A DNA stretch of 64,000 nt from Scytalidium lignicola (Eukaryota; Ascomycota; Leotiomycetes), in NCBI GenBank assembly GCA_002812745.2, contig NCSJ02000111.1, positions 1-64,000 on the forward strand, read 5' to 3'. This document shows, in pieces, positions 54,546-64,000 of this stretch; position 1 is the stretch's first letter, and each line of letters opens with the position of its first letter. The translations under genes were made by a program, and so were the position numbers. The notes below the pieces were generated by a model that made no database searches, had not been told where the DNA came from, and saw only the letters and a list, made by a program, of their open reading frames with translations.

Positions 54546-55862
54546 TATCGCCGTCGTGTTGCTTTTTCGCTGCACAATCCCATCTCCGCAAAGTAAGTAC
54601 TTTCCTGCACTGTACTGGAGCATCTTGCCGAGTCAGACGATACCGGACTCTTTTGCTTTTTGTTTTTGTTTTGAGGGTACTTGATCTGCCCGCCCAACCC
54701 TGACCAAATCCCCATGCTCTGCTGCAGACCTGTTACTGTGCAAGTAGGCCAAAGGAGGATTCGCGCGCCAGTTTTGTCGAAGGGTTTGTCATCGCACCAG
54801 CGCAGATTGATCCTGCAAACTGTGCCACGTGCAGAGCGCGCGAGATGAGATCGACATTACAGTATTGCTAGCATCAAACCCTCTCATCATTACTGCTCGT
54901 GGTGATGCTGCTCTTTGAATGTATATCATTTAACGTTGACGTTGTCTGTCCCTCTACGGAAGCACCTCCTCTGGTATTGTATTTCGTCACTCTCTCGCAA
55001 CCCCCGTTCATCATTTTGATCGCCATCGCCGTCGCCACCGTCGAAAGGTAGGCACGGTAGGCGGTGGTAGGGTAATGTACCTTGTCCGAGTGCTCGTACA
55101 GGTACGTCCGTAAATGCTTCTCTCTGTCTCTCNTTTTTTTTTCAGGGACCCTGTTGCAGAGAGGGCCTAGAGCATGCTTGGCGGGGACGTGATGGAAGAG
55201 CTGCGGAGCTCACCTCCGGCACGCTAGTCTCCAGATGGGCTACTCCCATTCTTACCCACAACCCTGAATTTCAACACACGCACAATACAGTACAGGAATG
55301 CATGCTTGATTTTCCAGAGTAGCGTACTGGCACTGTAACCTTTAGGTGTGTTGGCTGATCTTTCTTCAGGAACCCTGGATTTATGTTCGGTGCTCATGGT
55401 CTATATCTCAAGAACCACCATCCAAACACAACAAGCAACCACTTGTGGTGGTGGCTTTGAAACTACTGCAATTTGGTTTGGTCATGACATGCCTAAGCCG
55501 GCCAATCACGGAACATCTGAGTCAAGGCCATGGTAGTTGCGTACGGAACTGTACTCTAGCGGATAGTGCATCGCGCCCTCAACTAGTGGATACAGAATTA
55601 TTGACCCAGGAACCCGCCCACGCCCATCAAAATATTGAGAATGAGACCAAAAATTGCAAGGCTGTCCCAAGAGTGTTCTCTCGTCCTGCTGTCTGAAAAT
55701 TCGGTGAAACCGCAGATGGGGGCCTTTTCCAGCAGCAGTTTCACGTACCTATTCTCGGTAGCTCCAGGAACGCGCACTCATCCTCAGTACCCTAGGATCA
55801 GGGTCCAGTGATGGGTGATGCATGAGTACCGACAGTTCTAGGATCGTTTTGTTTCGTTTCCT

Positions 55863-55887
55863 GTTTTGTTTTGTTTTGTTTTGTTTT
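55863..55887 (+). repeat. (GTTTT)5 microsatellite
   Basis: Five perfect GTTTT units, preceded by degenerate copies from about 55845. Confidence 0.85.
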
Positions 55888-56410
55888 TGCTGCGGAGCAG
55901 TTTTATTGTATTGTACTGTACTGGTATGTACCATACATCAGAGCAGAAGGATGTTCCAGACCTAGGCTGCTAGGACAAGTTGTTAGCCCCAGCCCAGGGT
56001 GACTTTCCTTCCCTGTACAGTACAATGCAGTACAGAACAAGTACCCGTGCAAGCCGAGCACGACCAACACCCATCCGTGATACAGGAACTGTATTGCACC
56101 CAGCAAGGTATTTTTTTTGCTGGGCAAAGTCATGCCATATACAAAGTTGCAGTGCTTGTTGCCTTGGCACGCTTGCGTTTGCTTGGAAAGTCTGGACTTC
56201 CCACGACTCCTTAAGGAATCTACGGCGGGCAGATTGAGCGTGACGTCACATCACCTCACCCATGATGGCTCTTCTTCTCCCTGTTTGCCACTGAACCCTG
56301 CCTGTTCGCTTGCTGCTAGCTCGTTTGCCAACCGTGCCCACCTGCACTGTCATCCCGGCCGCTTTTCTTGTGCTTTTCTTTGCCAAGGCGCCTGGGCACC
56401 GGGCACTTCA

Positions 56411-56454
56411 GCCATTCCTGCCATTCCTGCCATCCCAAGCCATCCCAAGCCATG
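56411..56454 (+). repeat. short tandem duplications GCCATTCCT / GCCATCCCAA
   Basis: Two copies of GCCATTCCT are followed by two copies of a related 10-mer GCCATCCCAA and a partial unit. The pattern fits replication slippage. Confidence 0.75.
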
Positions 56455-56553
56455 GTCGGTGTCACAACTGCTGGGACCCTGGAGTCCAAACTGTGCCGAA
56501 TCGATGCCGTAGCGCGCCCGTAGCGCGACGCCGGTAGGAAATGTACAAGTATA

Positions 56554-56585
56554 GTACAGTACTTACGTACCGTATTGTACTGTAC
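56554..56585. repeat. inverted GTACAGTAC / GTACTGTAC pair
   Basis: Arms at 56554-56562 and 56577-56585 are perfect reverse complements (9 bp) with a 14-bp spacer that contains TACGTA. A dyad built from the same pentamer as the arrays. Confidence 0.75.
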
Positions 56586-57008
56586 AGTACAACTTTGTGA
56601 CGACGTAATTAAGACGTCAAAAACAAGACCCACCCCGTACCCATGTGAGGCTTGGCTTCCCGTGCTAAAAACCCTTAGTCAGGGTCCTGCGGTGCAAAAC
56701 CTTGTGTTGCTTCCAACACCGAGACAAAGGAAAAAAAGGAATTCCCAGCAGCAGCAGTAGCAGCTGAAAAACGACCAGAAGGAAAAACGGCTAATGTTTG
56801 GCTGCCCGTACCGCACCCCATTCCAGCCCCTAGGTCCCCTATGCGCAACATTATTCTCCTGTACAGGATCCGTACATGGTCCCAATCCCGTGTGGACGCA
56901 AAGGGTATTAAAGGTCGTTGGCTTTCTCTTGTCTCTGCTCCGTGCCGTGTGTAACTTGTCCTTGACAGCCTATCAGCAGTCCTCTACCTATCGCTCATGG
57001 CAGTACAT

Positions 57009-57029
57009 GTACTGTACTGTACTGTACTG
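57009..57029 (+). repeat. (GTACT)4 pentamer array
   Basis: Four perfect GTACT units plus G, directly followed by a 16-bp tandem duplication. Confidence 0.85.
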
Positions 57030-57031
57030 CC

Positions 57032-57070
57032 CTGTACGGTAATTGCACTGTACGGTAATTGCACTGTACA
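57032..57070 (+). repeat. 16-bp tandem duplication
   Basis: CTGTACGGTAATTGCA occurs twice in perfect tandem (57032-57047 and 57048-57063), followed by a 7-base partial third copy. Confidence 0.85.
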
Positions 57071-58924
57071 CCATCGGTACTATGGTACTCGTAATCAAAC
57101 AAATGCAGGACAAAGTACCGCACAGGTACAAGTACCACTCTGAACTCCTTTATCCATGCATGGTCTGAAAACCCTTGACAGCTGCTCCCCAGCGCCAACT
57201 ACGGAACTACTGTGCAAGATACCAGTAGGTGCACGATACAGGTGAGACGCCAATCAACCAAAACGCACGCACAACATGTCTCCCAGTAAGTTCCTCTCAG
57301 TTTAACCGATGGTGAAATGAGCTCAAAGAAAGACAAACACAACAACTACTACTACTACCACCTCCTCCTCCTCCAGCCCTCTGAATATTCTAATTTTATC
57401 ATGCAAGTACTCGGTAAGCTAGCAGGCCTTGACACGCACCTTTGATTTTTTAAATTAGGGTCTTATATGTACAGTACTGTACGGAGTATTGAGGACTCTC
57501 AGGTAACGAGAGCTCTACATCTCCTCCGCCTTTTGAAGACTCCCCCCACCCCAAGTTCAGCCAACAGAAAACTCGACTATATCTTGCTTTGTACTGTGTT
57601 CATGTCCCAATCCTAGGACTCTTCGTGCCTCTATCTATGATACGATAGTCTCTCTACTTCTTGGACGCTAGAGAAAGTTGCACTACCACAGAGAGGCTCC
57701 ACGAACAGCATCCAACTACGGCACCTCGGATACAACAGGATAAGAATCTCTTTTCGAGAAAGTATGCAGTATTACTGTACCTTCATCTTCAATCTTCAAT
57801 CTTCAAGCCGGACGGATGTCACTCTGCATCAACCCCTGAAGAGATCGGATGATGCACGGGAGAGAAACTTGGTTGAGAGACCCTGTGGCTGGACCAGGTT
57901 TCCAGCCAGTGCCAAGCCATATTGCAACTATTTCCTGTAGCACAGCAGGTTTTTTCCTTTTTTTTTTTCTGGACGCTGACTGCAGGAATTGAAGTAGCGG
58001 AGAACTTCCAAGAATGAGAGTGTTGCACAAGGTCATAATTCTACATTGCAAATTTCCATCGTTGCTCCATGCTCCTTATCTACCGCAGGGATCACTAAAA
58101 GGGACTGTAGAGTACAGTACATCTCTCCCCTCAAGTAAAGCACAGTGCCAAATAATTAATCCTTCTCAAGATGAAATTATGCACGTCGAGCCTCAGGGTC
58201 CGGGACCTGCGGGTTGAGAAGCTCGGTCGAATTGGAATGATTACCTAACCCTGGTGCATCAAAGTTGTGAAATTTCCAAAACAACTTGAGAGATCCCCCC
58301 CACTCGACATGGCGGGGCATTGCAACTCGCAAGTGATGGCTTTTTATTTCAACGTTAATTATTGAATGCTGAATGTATTCGTTTACGACAGGCAGGTACA
58401 TCGGCATAACTGGTCTTCTAAAAAGTCCTCGGATCTTCTACAATTCTGTATATAACCAGTAAATTGTCAATTGACGTGGACAGTATGCATAATTATTTAA
58501 GGAAATTTTGAAGCTATTCAGAGACCCCTCGTTGGAGCACTCTATTGAATGGATAAAGTAGAGCCCAAAGTTTAAGCCCTGCTCTAGCACGTGTTTGGCC
58601 AATGGATAGTGGTGATAACGGTCTGATTACCCCCCCCAAACACGTCATTTACCACGAGCTTCAGCCGAATTAATTAACTGTATGGCCTGACTAATTCGAT
58701 GCTTTGTATATTTTGAAATTTCCTTTTACGAAATCGGATGTACTCTATACCTTATTGCTACTTATAATGACACCTTTCTATCCTAGCTCTACCATAATAG
58801 ATCCTACAAGTTTTCGTTTTTAAGGGTCAGCTCTCTCCTACCTATTCTGGCTCTTTTCCAAAGCAAACGCGCGCGCAGCAAAACACACCGAAGCGATTGC
58901 AACAACCACCTATAGTCAATAGAA

Positions 58925-60257
58925 ATGGATAGAGTTATTCTATCTATTAATGCTGGATCAAGTTCAGTCAAGGTCTCTATCTTCAGCGCGAAACCTGGCC
59001 ACCCACCAAGAGAACTGGCAGAAATCCAGCTTGATGGTCTTACAGCCCCTCCAGTCCAACTCAAGTACAGCAGGGGATCTCAGACTATATGCAAGAACAA
59101 AAAAATCGACCAGGAAATTAAGTCTCAGGAGGAAGCCTTCCAATTTATCCTAAATGAGCTGGTAGAGGACAAGGAGCTGACCGCAATCTCCAAGAAGGGA
59201 GACATAGCTCTGGCTTGCCATCGTGTTGTTCACGGAGGGGATTATTCAGAAGCAAAATTCATCAATGAGCAGACATATCACTACCTAGAACACCTTGCAG
59301 ATCTTGCACCTCTTCACAATGCGCCATCTCTTGCAATCGTGAAGTTCTGTCTGAAAGACTTGGCGGAAACGAGGAATATTGCAGTATTCGACAGTCAATT
59401 CCACCAGACCATCCCGGTCCAAGCAAGAACCTATGCGATAAATCAGGAGATTGCAAAGAAAAACATGTTACGGAAGTATGGATTCCACGGGATTAGTTAT
59501 TCCTTTATCACACGTTCTGTGGCAGAATTTCTCGGCAAGGAAGAGTCACAAACGAACCTTCTCATCCTGCATCTTGGGTCTGGCGCCAGCGCCTGTGCTG
59601 TTAGGAATGGTAAAAGTCTGGATACGTCGATGGGCTTGACTCCATTGGCAGGTCTGCCTGGTGCCACTAGGAGTGGTAATGTTGATCCTAGGTAGATATC
59701 AAACTCTCAGTTGCTAAGATTATGCTCCTCTTCATAATCACGTCTTTCCATAGAGCTAACCAGAAGGCCTTAGTCTCGTCTTCCACTATGCAACAAATGT
59801 TGGCAAACTCTCTCCGTCATCAACAGAATCCCTGCACATCTCTCGGGCAGAAGAGATCCTTAACAAAGAGAGCGGGTGGAAATCTATAGCTGGGACAACA
59901 AACTTTGGCATTATAGCATCCTCTGATGATCCAAAGTGCAAACTTGCCTTTGATATATTCGTTAACCGAATCACTCACTATATCGGGGGTTATTATGTTG
60001 CCCTCAAAGGACAGGTCGATGCCTTGGTCTTTGCAGGTGGTATAGGGGAGAAGAGTGCCATTCTAAGAAGAAGGGTCACTGATGACGTCGCCTGCCTTGG
60101 GTTTGAAATTGATCAAGATCTGAATGAACTGGATATTAAACATACGGTTCAGAACATAGGTAAAGAAGGTGCGAAATCTCGTACCCTGGTGTGTATGACG
60201 GATGAACAGTTTGAGATGGCAAGGGTCTGCTCCATGGACGAGTCGTTTTTTGGTTGA
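58925..60257 (+). CDS. acetate kinase
   Basis: Exons 58925-59691 and 59774-60257, 82-bp intron; 416 residues, the standard length. Acetate kinase interconverts acetate + ATP and acetyl phosphate + ADP. In fungi it usually works with phosphoketolase, which makes acetyl phosphate from xylulose-5-phosphate; no phosphoketolase gene is in the window. Visible: ASKHA start motif ILSINAGSSSVKV, CHRVVHGG, IAVFDSQFHQTIP (catalytic Asp context), RKYGFHGISY, LHLGSGASACAVRNGKSLDTSMGLTPLAGLPGATRSGNVDP, SLVFHYAT directly after the intron, and near the end DALVFAGGIGEKSA. All signature elements are intact. The gene was probably acquired by fungi from bacteria long ago; the intron argues against recent transfer. 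Exon 2 begins at the AG before TCTCGTC; other acceptors nearby give frame stops. Confidence 0.95.
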
Positions 60258-62059
60258 GAATTCTGGAGGAAGATATCAAGTTAATGATACTAGCTGTGAC
60301 ATCTCACTGAGCATCTCCTGGTCCCCTCCACTCTTTTTTTCTTTGTTCTCGGTGGGTTTATTTCTAGCGTGAAGCTGCCTTTTTCTTTGTCTTCAAGCGA
60401 GTGTCTGCACCAATTGAAAACCTTGGTAGATCGCTGGTAGATTTTTGTTCTTGAGATATGATAATTACACATGGAAAATATTATGGATTCCAAAATTCTA
60501 CGTTGTCGTGCCGTTAGGAGATTTAGGAAGCCATCAGATCAAGGACTCTCAAACTGCAAGTTGTGATATTTCAGCATTTAGGCTCAGTGAAGATCACCCA
60601 ACGTCAGTCCAGCTTCACTATTTCTTGGATTGAATACCCTGGTACATAAAGTAAAAACCACTCAAAAGAGCCTAACAGTTGCAGTAGTTATCTATATAAA
60701 CAACGTAAAAGAAGGTGCATATCGATAAGTGATAGACAATCAGTAGCAGGTAATGCTCGTTAGACAGGTTGAATTCGAGCGTACTTGCAACAAATTTGCT
60801 ATTTATGTGTATTCCTTAGCCTAGTCGCCAGCCAGATTGGGTTGAAGATGTAATTATCTTTATTAGGAATTTGAACAGAGATTGAAATGATATTTAGCCG
60901 CATGATTCTCCTGAACTTGTCTCTGTCGCTCTGCGTGCTGGGAGAGAGAGAATGGATGAATGGATACACACATTGAAAGTTTCAACCCTAGAGAGACTGA
61001 GGTTGTTGAGAGAGTGGTGTGCGTGATCACTTGAGATGATATGAAAGGGAAGAGTTGCTATGGCGCATGGCATGGCCATGGGGCTGTGACTCAGTTCCCT
61101 CATGCAACAACCACCCACCCTGATTCGCATCCTCAGCTCTCTCAGGGAGGCAGAAGAAGCCACTTGGGATTAAGGTCGCGAGGCATATTTCGATGACCAG
61201 CACCCTCAGGGGATTGCAGGCGCACAGCCTTTCTCATTGGGTACAAGATGTGTGTCTCTGAAGTCACCAGACAAAAAGTGCCTCTCCAGCAGAAGCAGGC
61301 AACTTTGTTCGATGCATACCCAACCTGCCAACATACCATGCAAAAGAGCGTTCATGCAACCCAGCCTCCTTTCACACGGTGAAGATAAAAAACTGTTGAT
61401 CAAGAAGGCTCGGGTCTCCCGACAGATGTGGTTGGTGTCATGGCCAAGCTTCTGAGTCCTAACTCTACTGAGTCTTGTCAATTCATTCACTGCTGGTGAG
61501 GGTTCGCCTAATCTCCGGGGGGTTCTGTCAGATACGGAGAGGCATTGAATTGATCGTTACGGGTGTGGCGGGTAATCATTCCAAGGACCCAGTAGCAGGA
61601 AAAAGACCCGACACTGCCCCTCTGCCCACTACATCATACCAGCCCCCCGTCATCTTCGCATTTATCATCGCGCTCCACGTTTTCCATAAAACTATATTGA
61701 CTATATTGTGCTTCCGCATCTTACTCTCGTCGGAAATCAACATCACACACATTTATTCGCACGAAATTATCTCATTGGTGGCTTGTTTTTTTGCCTGGCG
61801 TATATCTATCTCTCTCCGGAGAGGTGTGAGGTGTATATATATAGTGGTACCCCGCCACCCGTCAAGTGGTTCAATTCTCCATCGCCATTACCATCACCAT
61901 CACCTTTGTATTTATCATTGCGCACACAACATCGTCGTCATCATTATCATCATCATCATCTAGTGCTACCTAGAACATCGCATCTGGTATTCATTTACCT
62001 CTTGCACAACCTTGTACCTGACGTTGCCGCGACAAAAAGCTTGCAATCAAGCCCCCATC
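60258..62059. other. 1.8 kb intergenic region
   Basis: 3' side of acetate kinase and promoter/leader of the gene at 62060. A TATATATA element lies at about 61834-61842, some 220 bp before the next start codon, and a CAT/ATC-rich simple tract at about 61935-61961. No gene supported; short frames lack homology. Confidence 0.5.
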
Positions 62060-64000
62060 ATGTCGACTATCGACTCCTACGAGGTTGTTGACGAGCCGCG
62101 ACGTCATAGATCGCACCGCCATCGCGACCCGAGAGACGACAGAGAGCCAAGATACGTCGACAAGCAGGACACATATTACTCCCGCGATCTGGTCCGCCGG
62201 CCGACGCGAGAAGATAGCGATCTTTCTGTCGAAGAAGTCAGGAGGGAGTTCCCTCCACCCGGCTCCGCTGCCTACGCTCAACGGCGTTATGATCGGTACG
62301 ACCCGCCGTACCGTTCCAGATCCGTCGAACGCGGCGCGTACCTTGGAGACCCTCGACGCTCTTACAATGAGCTTGACAACCGCCGAAGGGATGTTGTTGA
62401 AGAAGAAGTTGTCAAGCGCCGTCGCTCTCTTTCACGCAACCAGAAAATTTTGGCGGCTGCTGGAGGAGCAGCGATTGCTGTCGGGGCTAAAGAGTTGTGG
62501 GATCGCAGAGAAGCACATGGCGGTCCAGTCCACCGCAACGCCCTCGGCTCAGCAGCTGCGGGAGCTGCTGGCGCCTTTGCGGCCTATGAAGGTGCCGAAT
62601 ACTATGCCAAGCACGGCAAAAAGTCTGAGGATAAGGAAAAGAAAAAGACGTACATAGCGCATCGTGGGCGTGATGGCGAGATCGACGAATACTATTCGTC
62701 AGATGACGAGAGCGTCAAACCAAAGCAATCGAAGAGTCGCCGTAAGTCTATCGTCGATAGTGCGTTGGGACTTGCTGGCCTGGGTGCTGCTGCCAAAGCA
62801 GCAAGTGGTGGTCGAAGTCGACGAGGCAGCGATGACAGCCATGAGTCCGGTCGTCGGTCTCGAGGCCGTGACGAAAGCCCCAAGGGCACGGCAAAGTTCC
62901 AGCAAGCAGCGAAGGCAGCATTGCTGGCCGGTGCTGCCGAAGCCTTTCGAGTCCGCAATGAGCCAGGAGGATGGGGAGGCGAAAAGGGGAAGCGCATCAT
63001 CACAGCGGCTATTGGAGCGGGTGGCATTGATGCCGCTGCAGACCGGGATCCGGATCATAAGAGTAAACGTCACATACTTGAGGCCGTGGTTGGCGGCCTT
63101 GCCGGTAACCGTCTGATTAACGGCTCAAGAAACGCCGTGTCGGAAGATGGTCGATCTGGTAGGGGTCGATCGCGATCAAGATCAAGATCAAGAGGGCCAG
63201 GCGGGAGCGGAGGACTTGCTGCAATCGCAACAGCAGGCCTAGGAGCTCTCGCTGGCAAGAAGCTCTTGGATCGTTCTAGATCTCGCTCGCGCGGAGGCAG
63301 TGATCGTCGCCGGAGAGATAGTCGAGATTCATATGACAGTAGAAGCCCTTCACCTCCTCGCCAGGATCATCGCCGGAGAAGCAAGAGTGTTACGGATTAT
63401 GCTAGGAAGGGCCTCGCAGCTCTAGGGATTGGTGAGACTGCCGCTCACGAGAACGATAAACATCGACGGGACGATCGATCTCGGCGTAGTGCCTCCGTCG
63501 CTGACGATGATGATTACGCATCGAGACGATCTCGACGCCACGGATCAAGTCGAGCTGATCCATATGATGACCATGGCTATGACGATGCGCGATCACAACC
63601 AAGCGCCCGACGTCGGGATGGACAAAGAAACAGGAGGGTCGCCGAGGGCAAAGAAGATCCTTCGGATTCGGAGAGTAGCTTGGGGTCCTCTTCAGGTGAC
63701 GAGAAGCGCATCAAGAAGATGAAAGGTAAGCAACTTCTTACGGCTGGCTTAGCCAGTATTGCAACCATACATGCTGCGCACAGTATCTATCAAAGTATGG
63801 AAAAGCGTGCTGCAAGACGGAAGGCTGTAGAAGAGGGCGAGATGACACCTGAGGAAGCCAAGAAACTCAAAGCGAAAGCTACGCTGCAAGATGCAGCATC
63901 TGTTGGGATTGCAGCACTTGGAATCAAGGGCGCCATTTCAGAGATTAAGGAGGCAAATGAGATGCGCCGCGAGTGTAGGGAGTTTCGAGAGAAGAAAGAG
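62060..64000 (+). CDS. DUF3824-like protein with alternating glycine/alanine-rich helices and RS-rich segments (partial at right edge)
   Basis: Open from the ATG at 62060 to the window end without a stop, at least 647 residues. Starts MSTIDSYEVVDEPRRHRSHRHRDPR, an Arg/Tyr/Asp-rich disordered region. Short hydrophobic Gly/Ala-rich helices of glycine-zipper type alternate with charged linkers: KILAAAGGAAIAVGAKELW, ALGSAAAGAAGAFAAYEGAEY, SALGLAGLGAAAKAA, AKAALLAGAAEAFRVRNEPGG, RHILEAVVGGLAGNRLI, LAAIATAGLGALAGKKLLD. The linkers are RS-rich (RSRSRSRSRG) like splicing-factor or scaffold tails. The repeated AEAF..R and KRHI..AVVGGLAGNRL pattern is what I associate with fungal DUF3824. Function unknown; tethering or membrane-associated scaffolding is possible. 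The 3' end and any later introns are outside the window. Confidence 0.78.
   Translation, partial: MSTIDSYEVVDEPRRHRSHRHRDPRDDREPRYVDKQDTYYSRDLVRRPTREDSDLSVEEVRREFPPPGSAAYAQRRYDRYDPPYRSRSVERGAYLGDPRRSYNELDNRRRDVVEEEVVKRRRSLSRNQKILAAAGGAAIAVGAKELWDRREAHGGPVHRNALGSAAAGAAGAFAAYEGAEYYAKHGKKSEDKEKKKTYIAHRGRDGEIDEYYSSDDESVKPKQSKSRRKSIVDSALGLAGLGAAAKAASGGRSRRGSDDSHESGRRSRGRDESPKGTAKFQQAAKAALLAGAAEAFRVRNEPGGWGGEKGKRIITAAIGAGGIDAAADRDPDHKSKRHILEAVVGGLAGNRLINGSRNAVSEDGRSGRGRSRSRSRSRGPGGSGGLAAIATAGLGALAGKKLLDRSRSRSRGGSDRRRRDSRDSYDSRSPSPPRQDHRRRSKSVTDYARKGLAALGIGETAAHENDKHRRDDRSRRSASVADDDDYASRRSRRHGSSRADPYDDHGYDDARSQPSARRRDGQRNRRVAEGKEDPSDSESSLGSSSGDEKRIKKMKGKQLLTAGLASIATIHAAHSIYQSMEKRAARRKAVEEGEMTPEEAKKLKAKATLQDAASVGIAALGIKGAISEIKEANEMRRECREFREKKE

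Larger units (their letters stand above)
52080..58924. other. 6.8 kb gene-free region with GTAC-type arrays, upstream of the C2H2 gene and of acetate kinase
   Basis: No convincing gene on either strand. Open frames up to 273 codons exist (for example 52969-53790 minus), but overlapping frames on both strands are equally long, are low-complexity and lack domains. It holds a (GT)10 tract, purine-rich GGGAA tracts near 53580-53630, a (GTTTT)5 tract, at least ten GTACT/GTACA short arrays, tandem duplications at 56411-56454 and 57032-57070, and CT-rich stretches. Single Ns lie at 53119 (before a G run) and 55133 (before a T run). Both flanking genes are transcribed away from it. It could hold a long promoter, a long spliced 5' leader for the C2H2 gene, or non-coding RNAs. 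Confidence 0.55.

Noticed and set aside
59681..59773. Alternative acetate kinase splicing from GTAATG at 59676
   Set aside because: It would remove the conserved NVDP; the donor at 59692 with acceptor ending at 59773 restores the full family sequence DPSLVFHY.
1..64000. CRISPR arrays, prophage, insertion sequences, secondary-metabolite cluster
   Set aside because: This is intron-bearing fungal DNA. No spaced direct-repeat array, transposase or backbone synthase signature was visible.

Overview
This window looks like nuclear DNA of a filamentous ascomycete (Pezizomycotina), most likely a leotiomycete. The clade call is an inference from protein resemblance. The signs are short GT-AG introns (mostly 46-100 bp) with CTAAC/CTGAC-like branch sites, single-copy monocistronic genes on both strands, CT-rich leaders, and many proteins of Pezizomycotina-restricted families. 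I saw no operons, CRISPR arrays, tRNA or rRNA genes, and no intact transposon. Gene models were built by hand from reading-frame continuity, splice-site consensus and family resemblance; exon coordinates are in each entry.

Layout. 1-9 kb: edge-truncated secreted DUF7707-type protein (-), a 3.3 kb repeat-rich gap, an MFS transporter (+), and a 12-exon Ish1/Msc1 stress-type protein (-). 10-17.7 kb: fluoroacetate-dehalogenase-like hydrolase (-), PUF6 (-), RWD/Gir2-like protein (+), ACL4-like TPR chaperone (-), and an unknown phospho-type protein with an internal duplication (-). 18.7-31.4 kb: small membrane protein (+), RAD51 (+), NUP120/160 (+), VPS26 (-), LSM8 (+), nucleoside hydrolase (-), membrane-anchored coiled-coil protein (+). 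33.6-50.2 kb: two unknown conserved proteins, a mitochondrial rhomboid protease (+), a PhoD-like phosphatase (+), an unusual fusion of an unknown basic domain to a glutathione transferase (+), then the divergent spliceosome pair CLF1 (-) and PRP31 (+). 51-64 kb: a C2H2 transcription factor (-) with a 6.8 kb gene-free upstream region full of short GTAC-type arrays, acetate kinase (+), and a repetitive glycine-rich/RS-rich protein (DUF3824-like) running off the right edge.

Functionally this is mainly a housekeeping chromosome segment: ribosome assembly (PUF6, ACL4-like, Gir2-like), splicing (CLF1, PRP31, LSM8), nuclear pore, retromer, DNA repair and mitochondrial proteolysis. Lineage-variable metabolic or stress genes are interspersed (MFS, dehalogenase-like hydrolase, acetate kinase, GST fusion, Ish1 protein). 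There is no secondary-metabolite cluster.

Assembly caveat: nine isolated single Ns occur, most beside homopolymers. Four of the five in coding exons break a frame that is restored by ignoring the N. One further frame break lies in an 11-base homopolymer with no N. These should be read as sequencing ambiguities, not pseudogenes.
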